Source: Stenotrophomonas sp. ZAC14D1_NAIMI4_1
Lineage (GTDB): Bacteria; Pseudomonadota; Gammaproteobacteria; Xanthomonadales; Xanthomonadaceae
DNA: 64,000 bases
Direction: 5' to 3'
Assembly: GCF_003086775.1 (NCBI RefSeq)
Contig: NZ_CP026001.1
Location: forward strand, 1,886,407 to 1,950,406
Shown here: piece after piece, positions 34,539 through 43,257 of the stretch
Layout: each line of letters opens with the position of its first letter
Numbering within the stretch: position 1 is the stretch's first letter
Notes under the pieces: generated by a model
The model's database searches: none
Told to the model about the DNA's origin: nothing
The model's input: only the letters and a program-made list of their open reading frames with translations
Translations under genes and position numbers: made by a program

Positions 34539-36647
34539 GTGCTGAGATATTCGCGGCTGACGGTCGCCATTTCGTTGCTGGTCTGCGCCCACGCCCACGC
34601 CGAGCAGGCCCCGCCCGCGCCGCAGACGCTGGACAAGGTCATCGTGACGGCCTCGCGTACCGGCCAGGATGCAGCCACCGCGCCGCAGACGGTGGTGATC
34701 ATCGGCAAGGAGCAGATCGAGCAGCAGCTGCGCCTCAGCAGCAATTCGTCCGATGTGCTGTCCAGCCTGCTGCCGTCGTACACGCCCAGCCGCGGCAAGA
34801 TGAATGGCAGTGGCGAGACCCTGCGCGGGCGCACGCCGCTGATCCTGGTCGATGGCATCCCGCAGTCGAACCCGCTGCGCCCCACCGGCCGCGAGGCGCA
34901 TACGATCGACTACGCGCTGGTCGAGCGCATCGAGGTGATCCAGGGCGCCAACGCCATGAACGGCCTGGGCGCTACCGGCGGCACCATCAACCTCATCACC
35001 CGGCGTCCGGAGCCGGGCGCGGTCAACCAGCACTTCGGCGTGCAGACGACGCTGCCGACCTCTGAAGTGCGCGGTGAAACCACGGGCTACCGCGCCGATT
35101 ACCGCATCAGCGGCAGCAAGGGAAAGTGGGATTACCTCGTCGGCGCCGGCTATGAAGACCAGGGCCTGTGGGTGGATGGCGAGGGCACGCCGATCGGCGT
35201 GGACGTCACCCAGGGCGACCTGATGTCCACCCGTGCCTACGACCTGCACGCCAAGCTGGGCTACTGGATCGACGACAACCAGGAGCTGCAGTTCAGCAGC
35301 AACCGCTACCGCATCAAGTCCAAGGCCGAGTATGTACCGGTGGCCGGCAACCGCGATCTGGGCGTTGCCACCACATCGGTGCGCGGCACACCGCCGGGTA
35401 CGCCGGCCTGGAACGATGCCTGGACCACCGGCCTCAGCTACACCCATCACGACCTGGCCGGCATGGAGCTGAAGGCGATGGTGTTCAACCAGGAGTTCGA
35501 AGGCTTGTTCGGCGCGGACAACTCGTCCACCTTCCAGGACCCGCGCATCGCGCCGGTCGGGACGTTGTACGACCAGTCGCGCTCGACCGCTTCCAAGTGG
35601 GGCAGCAAGACCAGCCTGGGCCGCGATGACCTGCTCGGTGGCGACCTGAAGATCACCGCCGGCGTGGACACGCTGCGCGACAGCGGCAAGCAGGACCTGT
35701 ACGGCACCGGCCGCACCTACGTGCCCGATTCGCGCTACAGCAGCGTGGCGGGCTTCGTGCAGGCCGACTACAAACTGCTGCCGCAGCTGACCGTGCAGGG
35801 TGGCTGGCGCCGCGAAGAGGCCGACCTGCGCATCGACAGCTACACCACGCTGTACCGCTACAACCGCGTGGCGGTGCAGGGCGGCAAGCTGAAGTTCCAG
35901 CAGAACCTGCGCAACATCGGCCTGGTGTACGCGCCGACCGAGCGCTTCAACACCTTCGCCAGCTATTCCGAAGGCTTCGGCATGCCCGACGTCGGCCGCG
36001 TGCTGCGCTCGATCAACACGCCGGGCACCAACGTGGAATCGCTGCGCTCGTTGCAGCCGCTGCTGACCCGCAACAGCGAGATCGGCGTGCGCTACCGCTC
36101 GCCGTCGTGGGAAGCCGAGGCCAGTGCATTCCAGTCACGCTCGGAGTACGGCACGCGCGTGATCGCGGTCGACGGTGCGTTCCAGCTCGCCCGCGAAAAG
36201 ACCGCCATCGAGGGCCTCGATGCGAGCGTGCGCTATCGGTTGAATGATGCCCACCGGCTGGGGCTGTCCTATGCCTGGACCCGCGGGCGCTACGACAGCA
36301 ATGCCGACGGCCGGCTCGATGCGCGGCTGGATGGCCTGAACATCGCACCGAACCGCGTCATCGCGACCTGGTCGGCGCAGTGGACGCCGGAGCTGTCGAC
36401 CTTCCTGCAGGGGCAGTACGCCTTCAGCCGCAACTTCGACGAGGCCGCCAAGGAATTCAGCGGCTACGCGCTGTTCGACGTTGGCGTTGACTACCGGCTT
36501 GCCAAGGGCAAGGTGAACCTGGGCATCGCCAACCTGCTCGACCGCCAGTACATCACCTACTACTCGCAGAGCGCGCTGATCGAACCGGCGCGGTACTTCG
36601 CCGGGCGTGGGCGGACGGTGACGCTGGGTTACAGCCTGGATTTCTGA
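34539..36647 (+). CDS. TonB-dependent siderophore-type receptor
   Basis: A 702-residue outer-membrane receptor. Signal peptide (SRLTVAISLLVCAHAHAE), then a TonB-box-like LDKVIVTASRTGQDAATAPQTVVIIGKEQIEQQ, the plug with SYTPSRGKMNGSGETLRGRTPLILVDGIPQ and RIEVIQGANAMNGLGATGGTINLITRRP, and a 22-strand barrel ending GRGRTVTLGYSLDF. The plug pattern fits siderophore receptors. It starts at a GTG with AAGAGGAG upstream. I see no convincing Fur box in the upstream gap, so iron control is not demonstrated. Confidence 0.92.
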   Translation: MLRYSRLTVAISLLVCAHAHAEQAPPAPQTLDKVIVTASRTGQDAATAPQTVVIIGKEQIEQQLRLSSNSSDVLSSLLPSYTPSRGKMNGSGETLRGRTPLILVDGIPQSNPLRPTGREAHTIDYALVERIEVIQGANAMNGLGATGGTINLITRRPEPGAVNQHFGVQTTLPTSEVRGETTGYRADYRISGSKGKWDYLVGAGYEDQGLWVDGEGTPIGVDVTQGDLMSTRAYDLHAKLGYWIDDNQELQFSSNRYRIKSKAEYVPVAGNRDLGVATTSVRGTPPGTPAWNDAWTTGLSYTHHDLAGMELKAMVFNQEFEGLFGADNSSTFQDPRIAPVGTLYDQSRSTASKWGSKTSLGRDDLLGGDLKITAGVDTLRDSGKQDLYGTGRTYVPDSRYSSVAGFVQADYKLLPQLTVQGGWRREEADLRIDSYTTLYRYNRVAVQGGKLKFQQNLRNIGLVYAPTERFNTFASYSEGFGMPDVGRVLRSINTPGTNVESLRSLQPLLTRNSEIGVRYRSPSWEAEASAFQSRSEYGTRVIAVDGAFQLAREKTAIEGLDASVRYRLNDAHRLGLSYAWTRGRYDSNADGRLDARLDGLNIAPNRVIATWSAQWTPELSTFLQGQYAFSRNFDEAAKEFSGYALFDVGVDYRLAKGKVNLGIANLLDRQYITYYSQSALIEPARYFAGRGRTVTLGYSLDF

Positions 36648-36723
36648 GGCGGGGCGTGCGGGCAGGAGGCCATCGTCGGCCGTGAACCCGTCAGGGGAAC
36701 ACCTTGCGATGCACACCGATCCG

Positions 36724-36757
36724 AAAAAACCGTTGGCGGCATTCAATCGCCAACGGT
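36724..36757 (-). terminator. Rho-independent terminator of the Cys-rich gene
   Basis: On the - strand, stem CCGTTGGCG / CGCCAACGG is followed by TTTTTT. It is 13 bp past the small Cys-rich gene. The remaining 36648-36723 stretch shows no feature. Confidence 0.85.
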
Positions 36758-36769
36758 CTTTGCGCGGAA

Positions 36770-36976
36770 TCAGTTCGGCGGCTGGCAGCCGGTCGAATTC
36801 TTCAGGCACCGGGACAGTGCGCCGTAGCAAAGGATCTGGTTGCTTTCCTTCATGCAACGTTCGTAGGCGCGGTAGCACTCATCGCACGGCGTCTCCGCGG
36901 CCACGCTGGTCAGGCTCACGCCAAATGCCAGGGCGAGGGTACAGATAGCAACAGACAGCTTGAACATCCTCTTCAT
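36770..36976 (-). CDS. Small cysteine-rich exported protein
   Basis: A 68-residue protein with a signal peptide (MKRMFKLSVAICTLALAFGVSLTSVAAE) and a ~40-residue mature chain carrying six Cys: TPCDECYRAYERCMKESNQILCYGALSRCLKNSTGCQPPN. Six spaced cysteines suggest three disulphides in a compact helical fold. No family is recognised. It has its own terminator and lies 66 bp downstream of the large lipoprotein hydrolase on the same strand, so the two may be co-transcribed. Confidence 0.72.
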   Translation of the reverse strand: MKRMFKLSVAICTLALAFGVSLTSVAAETPCDECYRAYERCMKESNQILCYGALSRCLKNSTGCQPPN

Positions 36977-37042
36977 GCCATATCTCCGTTGTCTGCCCGG
37001 TTGGGCCCGACCGACGGTAGCGCGACCTGTCGCGTGGTTCAA

Positions 37043-39058
37043 TCAAGGGTGCTTGCCGGTCGCATCATGCGCCTGCATGTCCTCGTGCAGGATGCGGCGC
37101 AGCTCGACAATCGCCGGCGTGGCTTCCTGCACGCTGTGCCCGGACACGATCACCTTTTCCGATACCGCATTGGGCAGGTGCGAGCTCCAGTAGGGCACCA
37201 GCCCGTCGTTGGTTTTTTCCAGCGGCCCGTCGGCGCTGGCGCGCGCGATGATGGAGTGGTAGCGCACCCGCGGTGACATTGGCAGATCGGCCACCGCCTT
37301 CACGAACGGATCGTGCTTGTCGAGGTTCTGGATGCTGTTCATCTGGTAACCGTGCTTGCCATCGTCGCGGTCGATGTGGCCTTCCTTGGCGACGTTGGCG
37401 GCGTCTTCCAGCACTGTCAGCGGCAGCCGCACCAGGCGGCCGATCCAGCGGCCCAGGCGCGTGCCGGCCACGTCGGTGCCACGGTGCGGGGTGGCGATGA
37501 AGACCACCCGCGAGATCTCCGGTTCGGGCTGGAAGGTCAGCAGCGGCGGGCCCTTGGTGCGCAGCAGTTCGCGCTGTGCCGGGCTCAGTTGGGTCGTGGC
37601 CAGCAGCGTATCCACCAGGTGGTCGCCCGACGAAGACACCATCAGCCGCGAGATCACCCCGCCCATGCTGTGCCCGACCAGCACCATGTCATGCGAGGCC
37701 ACGGCCTTGCCGCTGGGATCGTAGTGCTGCATCACGTCCTCGAGCGTGCGCCGGATCGCATCGTGGCTGAGCGCGATCGGCATGTTGGTCGGGTAGTAGA
37801 ACTGCCAGACCTGGAAATCGCTGCGGATCTCGTCGTCGCGCATCAGCTCGTTGGCCACGTTCACCCAGGCCTCGGGGCTGCTGGCCAGGCCGTGGATCAT
37901 CAACAGCACGCGGCGGTTGGGGTCGTAGGGCTGCATCATGAACAGATGCGGGCGGTCGATGCCGCCCTTGCCGCCGAACAGTGAGCGCAGCGATTGCCGG
38001 CTGAAGTTGGAACGGGCCAGCCAAAGCGCGTAGCCGGCGGTGAAGTTGGCAGCCAGCGGCACCTGCTCGCCATGCAGCTGCACCATCGAGATCTGGTAGG
38101 GGTCGTGGATCTCCAGCTCCGGCTCGTCGTCGTGCAGCATCTCCCACAGGTTGGCGCCGGAAAAACGCAGCAGCACGGTCATCGAGGGCGAGGGCATCTC
38201 ACTCCAGCTGCGCTCAGGTGGCGCGGCGTCCTGGCCTGGGCGGTCGGCATGCGCTGCAGCGGCCAGGCCGGTCGTGGCCGGGTCGGCCATCACCGCCACC
38301 AGTTCGGCGCCGAAGCCATCGCGGCGATGCACGCTGCGCAGGGTGCCGGTAAAGGACATCGAGGCGGCCGCGACCAGCTCGATCGGCTCGCGCGTGTCCT
38401 GCGTGGTGCCTGCATCGGGCTGGGCCAGCACGAAGGTCCAGCGGCCCAGCCGCAAGCGGCCGCTGTCGTTGCCGACCTGATGGCTGGAATAGGCATCGAA
38501 CAGCATCACCGCAGCTTCCTGCACGGCCAGGTTGTAGTAGTCGCGCACCTGGGTCTGGCGGTCTTCGAAGCCGCGCTGGTTGGCCGTGCGTTCGGTGAAG
38601 AACAGATACGCATAGGCCTGCCGCGCGACGTGCATCCACGCATCCAGCCGCGGCTGGAAGCCGGGATCGGCCACCAGCATCGCCGGCGTCGTGCCGCGCC
38701 GGGCCTTCGGCATGGGCATCGCCATCGCCTGCTGCAGCCACAGTTCGGCCAGCGCCGAGCGCTTGTCCTCCTCGCGCACCACGATGCTCGCTTCCATCGC
38801 CTCGATGCAGGGCAGGCCGGGCTTGGCGCAGGCGGTTTCGTCCAGGCCCGCCACCCGCAGCGTCTCGATGGTCGCCGCGCTGAGCTTGCCGCTGGTGAGG
38901 ATGTCGCCGCGCTTGAGGGCGATGTACTGGCCCGGGGTGACCGTGGCCACCTGCACCGAGGGGCCGAACTGGCGCAGCGTGGCGCAGCCGCTCAGCAGGA
39001 GCAGCGCGATGAAGACGAGGGTCGTGTGGCGGATGACGCCGAAGCCCGTGGTTGCCAT
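37043..39058 (-). CDS. Large lipoprotein with PGAP1/lipase-like alpha/beta hydrolase domain
   Basis: A 671-residue protein with a lipoprotein signal (TTLVFIALLLLSGC). The first ~350 residues are a family-specific region with no domain I recognise. Around residue 395 begins an alpha/beta hydrolase: RRVLLMIHGLASSPEAWVNVANEL (oxyanion HG), then VLVGHSMGGVISRLM with the nucleophile Ser near 480, VVFIATPHRGTD, and a late Asp/His (NDGLVPYWSSHLP, VSGHSVQEATP). This matches PGAP1-like or triacylglycerol-lipase-type hydrolases. Probably outer-membrane or periplasmic, with an unknown ester substrate. Confidence 0.85.
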   Translation of the reverse strand: MATTGFGVIRHTTLVFIALLLLSGCATLRQFGPSVQVATVTPGQYIALKRGDILTSGKLSAATIETLRVAGLDETACAKPGLPCIEAMEASIVVREEDKRSALAELWLQQAMAMPMPKARRGTTPAMLVADPGFQPRLDAWMHVARQAYAYLFFTERTANQRGFEDRQTQVRDYYNLAVQEAAVMLFDAYSSHQVGNDSGRLRLGRWTFVLAQPDAGTTQDTREPIELVAAASMSFTGTLRSVHRRDGFGAELVAVMADPATTGLAAAAHADRPGQDAAPPERSWSEMPSPSMTVLLRFSGANLWEMLHDDEPELEIHDPYQISMVQLHGEQVPLAANFTAGYALWLARSNFSRQSLRSLFGGKGGIDRPHLFMMQPYDPNRRVLLMIHGLASSPEAWVNVANELMRDDEIRSDFQVWQFYYPTNMPIALSHDAIRRTLEDVMQHYDPSGKAVASHDMVLVGHSMGGVISRLMVSSSGDHLVDTLLATTQLSPAQRELLRTKGPPLLTFQPEPEISRVVFIATPHRGTDVAGTRLGRWIGRLVRLPLTVLEDAANVAKEGHIDRDDGKHGYQMNSIQNLDKHDPFVKAVADLPMSPRVRYHSIIARASADGPLEKTNDGLVPYWSSHLPNAVSEKVIVSGHSVQEATPAIVELRRILHEDMQAHDATGKHP

Positions 39059-39179
39059 GCGATCCTCCGGCGCGGTGGCGCCACTCTAGCGGGCGGGGCG
39101 TCAAGGCGGAAGCACGTGGATAAACGCGCGCTGGGTGGACTGTGACACCATCGCTGGCAGTGCTTTTCAGGGAATGACG

Positions 39180-39635
39180 ATGCACCTGCTGGAAACCCGG
39201 ATTCCACCGCCGCTGGTGATGCTGCTGTGCGGGGCGATGGGGTATGCAGTAGCCCATGCCTGGCCGTGGCCGGCCCTGCCGGTTCCTGGCTGGGTTGCAG
39301 TGCTGGTGGGGCTGGCAGGGGTGGGGCTGAACCTGCTGCCCAAGCTTGCCTTCCGCCGCGCGCGGACCACCGTCAATCCACTGCGCCCGGCCGCTGCTAC
39401 ATCGCTGGTGACCGGCGGCATCTACCGCCACACGCGCAACCCGATGTACCTGGGGCAGGCGCTGGTGCTGCTGGGCGGAATGCTGTGGCTGGGCAGTGCT
39501 GCGGCGCTGCTGGTGGTGCCGCTGTTCGTCGGCTGGATCACGCGTTTCCAGATCCTGCCGGAGGAGCGGGTGCTGGCCGACCGGTTCGGCGCGGACTATG
39601 CCGCCTTCCGGCGCGAGGTGCGGCGCTGGCTGTAG
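39180..39635 (+). CDS. Isoprenylcysteine methyltransferase-like membrane protein
   Basis: A 151-residue integral membrane protein with four to five hydrophobic segments. It carries the ICMT/phospholipid methyltransferase signature GGIYRHTRNPMYLGQALVLLGGMLWLGS and the C-terminal ILPEERVLADRFGADYAAFRREVRRWL (E.....FG..Y..Y motif). The family includes small bacterial SAM-dependent methyltransferases of unknown substrate. The start at 39180 has AGGGA six bases upstream; ATG 39174 directly abuts that site and is less likely. Convergent with ssrA. Confidence 0.85.
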   Translation: MHLLETRIPPPLVMLLCGAMGYAVAHAWPWPALPVPGWVAVLVGLAGVGLNLLPKLAFRRARTTVNPLRPAAATSLVTGGIYRHTRNPMYLGQALVLLGGMLWLGSAAALLVVPLFVGWITRFQILPEERVLADRFGADYAAFRREVRRWL

Positions 39636-39652
39636 GGCAGGGCGCAGGCAAC

Positions 39653-39692
39653 AAAAAAGCCGGACCCCAATCGACGGGAGTGTCCGGCTTTT
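39653..39692 (-). terminator. Terminator of ssrA
   Basis: On the - strand, stem AGCCGGAC / GTCCGGCT is followed by TTTTTTG. It begins 24 nt past the tmRNA CCA end. Confidence 0.85.
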
Positions 39693-39715
39693 CGTACCCC
39701 GAAGGGCGGTACAGA

Positions 39716-40108
39716 TGGTGGAGGTGGGCGGAATTGAACCGCCGTCCGAAGGCACTCCATCCCCAGCACTACATGCTTAGCTCACCGTTGAATCTCATCC
39801 CCGAGCAGCACGGTGTGCAAAGCGCACCCGGGAACCAGCCTGTTTTGTTCTAGTGCCGGACTGACAGGCAGCCGCCCAGCGCGATTCCATGATAATGACT
39901 CTACGCTGCGAGCATGGACACAAGCAGTTTCGAGGCTCCGCCTAAGTCGGCAGAAGGTCACGCACCGCAGTTTTTAGGCTGCGAGAGCGACCGGAGCGTA
40001 GTTGTCGTCGTTGGCAACTAGAGTTTTGCAGCTGGATTTACGAGGACAGCTACCCCCTCGGCATGCGCCAGGCGACTTCACAACCCCCGTCGAAACCAAT
40101 GCACCCCC
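39716..40108 (-). ncRNA. ssrA: tmRNA (transfer-messenger RNA)
   Basis: A one-piece tmRNA of about 393 nt that rescues stalled ribosomes. The 5' acceptor strand GGGGGTG (ending at 40108) pairs with CACCTCC before the 3' A-CCA (39716). The 5' region reads GCATTGGTTTCGACGGGGG, the hallmark tmRNA start. The T arm is GGCGG-TTCAATT-CCGCC. The tag frame is annotated separately. The terminator lies just downstream. smpB, its protein partner, is on the same strand 0.9 kb upstream. Confidence 0.97.
39974..40015 (-). other. ssrA: tmRNA proteolysis-tag reading frame
   Basis: The resume codon GCC begins a 13-residue tag ANDDNYAPVALAA followed by TAA. The ending ALAA is the ClpXP recognition type, and the start AND(D/E)NY matches the gammaproteobacterial consensus. 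Confidence 0.93.
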
Positions 40109-40328
40109 GGTTTCTTCAAGTTCTGCAAGGTACTAGGCCAAGTGCGTGTTGCCACGTGCCGGGCCTGCCCAACGGTTGCAATGCTACGGCAAAACAGCTG
40201 AACAGTCACCTTGGCAATCCGCAACAAGTTGTAGAGCCGTTGTCATAGCGGATTGCTAACTTCATTGGCACGATTTTGCGACACACTGGCGGCCAACATC
40301 CGAGCCAGGAACGACACGGAGACCCCGG

Positions 40329-40901
40329 GTGACTGACACCATCCAACAACGCAGCCTGCGACAGCTGGTCGGGCCGGTAGGCGCCGACTACCGCCGACGC
40401 GCGTTGCCGCCCGGCTGGGTATGGGCAGTACTGGCTGCGATCGTCACTGCGGCCTGCCTGACCGCGTTGCCGGCGACGGCGGCGGTGTTCCTGGTGGCCA
40501 GTGCGGTGGTGGTGTACTGGCCGCGTCGCGACCAGGCCCTGGTGCCGGGCTGGCGCATGCTGGCCCTGGCCGTGCTGGCGGTGATGGTGTGGGGCCCGGA
40601 TGTCATCGCGCTGTGGTTCGAGCACGGTGCGGCGGTGGCCCTGCTGACCCTGGCCTCGTTGAGCATCCTGACCCATGTCCGCCGCAGCTGGGCGCTGTCG
40701 CAGCAGCTGCAGCACCGGGCCGATGCGCTGGATGACCAGCAGCTGCTGGCGCTGTTGCCGGATGATGCGGCCCAGCTGGCAAAGCAGTGGCGGGCCGGCG
40801 ATGACCGGCATGCGCCAGAGCTGGCGGTGGTGATGCACCTGGCGGTGATGCACGCGGCCTTGGCGCCGCGGATGCGCGGGCAGGGCATGCTGGCCGGCTG
40901 A
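40329..40901 (+). CDS. Hypothetical membrane protein
   Basis: A 190-residue protein with three or four transmembrane segments in the first half (WVWAVLAAIVTAACLTALPATAAVFLVASAVVVYW, WRMLALAVLAVMVWGPDVIALWF, AVALLTLASLSILTHV) and a soluble His/Asp-rich C-terminus (LQHRADALDDQQLLALLPDDAAQLAKQW). It starts at a GTG behind CGGAG. No family is recognised. It lies between ssrA and smpB on the opposite strand. Confidence 0.65.
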   Translation: MTDTIQQRSLRQLVGPVGADYRRRALPPGWVWAVLAAIVTAACLTALPATAAVFLVASAVVVYWPRRDQALVPGWRMLALAVLAVMVWGPDVIALWFEHGAAVALLTLASLSILTHVRRSWALSQQLQHRADALDDQQLLALLPDDAAQLAKQWRAGDDRHAPELAVVMHLAVMHAALAPRMRGQGMLAG

Positions 40902-40915
40902 CCGTCCGCCTCTCT

Positions 40916-41004
40916 GTAGAGCCGAGCCATGCTCGGCTGCCTTGAAAACCAAGCCGAGCATGGCTCGGCTCTACAAAAGGCAAGTCGAGCAAGCTCGACT
41001 CTAC
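40916..41004. repeat. Three SMAG palindromes
   Basis: Units at 40916-40938 (GTAG head), 40952-40974 and 40984-41004 (both ending CTAC) lie between the convergent membrane-protein gene and smpB. The third carries the same GTCGAGCAAGCTCGAC core as the 22.5-kb array. Confidence 0.8.
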
Positions 41005-41013
41005 AGACAGCTC

Positions 41014-41517
41014 TTACGCGTCGCGGTTTCCGCGACGCATCACGCGCTGCTTCTCGATCGCCCAGTCGCGGTCCTTGGCGGCATCGCGCTTGTCGTGGGT
41101 CTGCTTGCCCTTGGCCAGCGCCACTTCGAGCTTGATCTTGTTCTTGCTCCAGTACATAGCCGTGGGCACGATCGTGTAGCCATCGCGCTCGACCTTGCCG
41201 ACCAGCTTGTCGATCTCGTTCCGGTGCAGCAGCAGCTTGCGCTCGCGCCGGTCGTTGGCCACCACGTGGGTGGAGGCCTGGATCAACGGGGTGATCTGCG
41301 CGCCGATCAGGAAGATCTCGCCCTGCTTCACGTAGGCGTAGGCGTCGATGATGTTGCCGCGCCCGGCGCGGATCGACTTCACCTCCCAGCCCTGCAGGGC
41401 CAGGCCTGCCTCGAAGCGCTCCTCGATGTGGTACTCGTGGCGGGCACGCTTGTTCAACGCAATGGTTTTGTTGGCCGTCGCGTTCTTTGCTTTATCCTTG
41501 CCGCTGTTCTTGCTCAT
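41014..41517 (-). CDS. smpB: SsrA-binding protein SmpB
   Basis: A 167-residue partner of tmRNA in trans-translation. It has a Lys-rich N-terminus, then the oligonucleotide-binding barrel with [51 protein letters not shown] and a basic C-terminal tail [27 protein letters not shown] that enters the ribosomal A site. The start at 41517 fits the family; the upstream open frame is antisense to ratA. Divergent from ratA, 57 bp apart. Confidence 0.97.
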   Translation of the reverse strand: MSKNSGKDKAKNATANKTIALNKRARHEYHIEERFEAGLALQGWEVKSIRAGRGNIIDAYAYVKQGEIFLIGAQITPLIQASTHVVANDRRERKLLLHRNEIDKLVGKVERDGYTIVPTAMYWSKNKIKLEVALAKGKQTHDKRDAAKDRDWAIEKQRVMRRGNRDA

Positions 41518-41574
41518 TTCCGTATTGTCTCCGATTCGGGCCCGCCCGGTCGATTGCCGAAACGCGCCGTCTTT

Positions 41575-42000
41575 ATGCCTACTATCCGCCGCAGCGCCCT
41601 GGTCGAACACTCGGCCGCGCGCATGTTCGACCTGGTCAACGACGTCCAGGCCTATCCGCGCCGCTTCCGCTGGTGCTCGGATGCCCGCGTCCTGGAACAG
41701 GGCGAGGACCGCCTGGTCGCCCGCCTGGATCTGGGCCTGGGTTCGTTCAGCACCTGGTTCCAGACCGAAAACACCCTGCAGCGCCCGCACAGCATTGATA
41801 TGCAGCTGCGCGACGGCCCGTTCAAGCAGCTGCACGGTCGCTGGGAATTCCATGCCCTGGCCGAGGATGCCTGCAAGGTCACCCTGACCCTGGAGTTTGA
41901 GCCGAAATCCCGCCTGCTTGCGCCGGCGCTGGCGATCGGTTTCCAGGGCCTGGCCGACCGCATGGTCAACGACTTCGTCCGCGTTGCCGACGAGGGCTGA
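41575..42000 (+). CDS. ratA: RatA/Coq10-type START-domain protein
   Basis: A 141-residue START/polyketide-cyclase-fold protein: [39 protein letters not shown] and [27 protein letters not shown] match RatA/YfjG and Coq10. E. coli RatA was reported to block 70S assembly, and the Coq10 relatives bind ubiquinone. Conserved neighbours smpB and rnfH support the name. Three bases separate it from rnfH. Confidence 0.93.
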   Translation: MPTIRRSALVEHSAARMFDLVNDVQAYPRRFRWCSDARVLEQGEDRLVARLDLGLGSFSTWFQTENTLQRPHSIDMQLRDGPFKQLHGRWEFHALAEDACKVTLTLEFEPKSRLLAPALAIGFQGLADRMVNDFVRVADEG

Positions 42001-42003
42001 GCG

Positions 42004-42261
42004 ATGATCGAGGTCGAGGTGGTACTGGCCTGGCCGCAACAGGTGCAGTCACGCCGGTTGCAGCTGCCGGAAGGTGCGACCGTGGCCGAAGCCGTTGCCG
42101 CAGCCGCCCTCGACGGCAGTGCCGGGTGTCCGGCCGCCGCCGTGCATGGCGTGCTGGCACGCCCGCAGCAGGCGTTGCTGGACGGTGATCGGGTGGAACT
42201 GCTGCGGCCGCTGCAGGCCGATCCCAAGGAAAACCGCCGGCGTCGCGCGCGCGGCGATTGA
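42004..42261 (+). CDS. rnfH: RnfH (UPF0125) family protein
   Basis: An 85-residue ubiquitin-fold protein: [35 protein letters not shown] then [23 protein letters not shown], the conserved RPLxADPKExRRxRA ending of RnfH. It is three bases after ratA and cotranscribed with it. The molecular role is unknown despite the name. Confidence 0.95.
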   Translation: MIEVEVVLAWPQQVQSRRLQLPEGATVAEAVAAAALDGSAGCPAAAVHGVLARPQQALLDGDRVELLRPLQADPKENRRRRARGD

Positions 42262-42296
42262 CTCCGGGGTCCCGCCCCGAAGGGCGGGCGGTGGGC

Positions 42297-42686
42297 TCAG
42301 CGACCCTTCTTCTTGTCCTTGGCCAGGTTGCGGCCGAACTGGCGGACCGTCTGCTGGGCCAGGGCCTTGTCGTTGGCCGGGAAGTACTCGCCATCCCAAC
42401 GGGTGACGGCGTCATTCTCGAAGTACACGGTGAAGTTCTTCACTTCGGTACGGCCGAGACGGTTCACGCGCTGGCTGGAGGTGTAATCCCAGCGCTGGGC
42501 GTGGAAGGGGTCCGGCACGGACGGGGTGCCCAGCAGCGCATTCACCTGCTGCTTGCTCTGCCCGACCTGCAGCTTGGAGACGGCATCTTCCCGGATCAGG
42601 TTGCCCTGATAGATGGGTTGCTTGTAGATGATGCCGCACCCGGTGGTGGACAGGGCGACGGCGGCGACCAACAGAAGATTGCGCAT
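42297..42686 (-). CDS. bamE: Outer membrane assembly lipoprotein BamE (OmlA/SmpA)
   Basis: A 129-residue lipoprotein (lipobox STTGC, Cys17) of the BAM complex that inserts beta-barrel proteins. Mature signatures are YKQPIYQGNLIREDAVSKLQVGQSKQQVNALLGTPSVPDPFHAQRWDYTS, the GxS...V..LLG.P......F....WDY BamE pattern. It is divergent from fur, the omlA-fur arrangement known from xanthomonads and pseudomonads, with a shared 103-bp promoter region. Confidence 0.96.
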   Translation of the reverse strand: MRNLLLVAAVALSTTGCGIIYKQPIYQGNLIREDAVSKLQVGQSKQQVNALLGTPSVPDPFHAQRWDYTSSQRVNRLGRTEVKNFTVYFENDAVTRWDGEYFPANDKALAQQTVRQFGRNLAKDKKKGR

Positions 42687-42789
42687 CGGTACTGGCGGTT
42701 GGGGAAATCAAACCGATGATACACTCCCGGCGTGCCACCGCGACCCAATCCGAGGCAGCTGGCGCTAAATCGCCAATGAACGGAGACCT

Positions 42790-43197
42790 ATGGAAACCCA
42801 CGACCTGCGTAAAGTCGGCCTGAAGGTGACCCATCCGCGGATGCGGATCCTGGCGCTGCTCGAGCAGCGCAATGCCCAGCACCACATGACCGCCGAAGAC
42901 ATCTACCGCCAGCTGCTGGAGCACGGCGATGAAATCGGCCTGGCCACGGTGTACCGGGTGCTGACCCAGTTCGAGGCCGCCGGCCTGGTGCTGAAGCACA
43001 ACTTCGAAGGCGGCCAGGCCGTCTACGAGCTGGACCGCGGCGGCCACCACGACCACATGGTCGATGTGGACAGCGGCAAGATCATCGAGTTCGAAAGCCA
43101 CGAAATCGAGGAGCTGCAGCGCAAGATCGCCGCAGACCACGGCTACGAGCTGGAAGAGCATTCGCTGGTGCTGTACGTGCGCAAGAAGCGCAAGTAA
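42790..43197 (+). CDS. fur: Ferric uptake regulator Fur
   Basis: A 135-residue iron-dependent repressor. The N-terminal winged helix reads METHDLRKVGLKVTHPRMRILALLEQ...TAEDIYRQLLEHGDEIGLATVYRVLTQFEAAGLV. The metal-binding half has HHDHMVDVDSGKIIEFESHEIEELQRKIAADHGYELEEHSLVLYV. The CxxC zinc pair common in Fur of other groups is absent, as in other xanthomonad Fur proteins. It is the global regulator of iron uptake; the divergent bamE start lies 103 bp away. Confidence 0.97.
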   Translation: METHDLRKVGLKVTHPRMRILALLEQRNAQHHMTAEDIYRQLLEHGDEIGLATVYRVLTQFEAAGLVLKHNFEGGQAVYELDRGGHHDHMVDVDSGKIIEFESHEIEELQRKIAADHGYELEEHSLVLYVRKKRK

Positions 43198-43227
43198 GGC
43201 GCTGCAGCCAGCAGTGGATACACGAAG

Positions 43228-43252
43228 ACCCCGGGCATGCCCGGGGTTTTTC
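43228..43252. terminator. Terminator between fur and the GDSL hydrolase gene
   Basis: Stem CCCCGGGC-AT-GCCCGGGG followed by TTTTTCG, flanked on the left by GAAGA. It serves fur and possibly the convergent gene. Confidence 0.85.
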
Positions 43253-43257
43253 GTTTG

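Noticed and set aside
40206-40961. 251-codon - strand frame between ssrA and smpB
   Set aside because: It is antisense to the GTG-started membrane protein, which has clear hydrophobic segments; the antisense frame is Gln/His/Arg-rich.
42687-42789. Specific promoter calls in the bamE-fur gap
   Set aside because: A TACACT hexamer is present, but no well-spaced -35 partner could be assigned with confidence.
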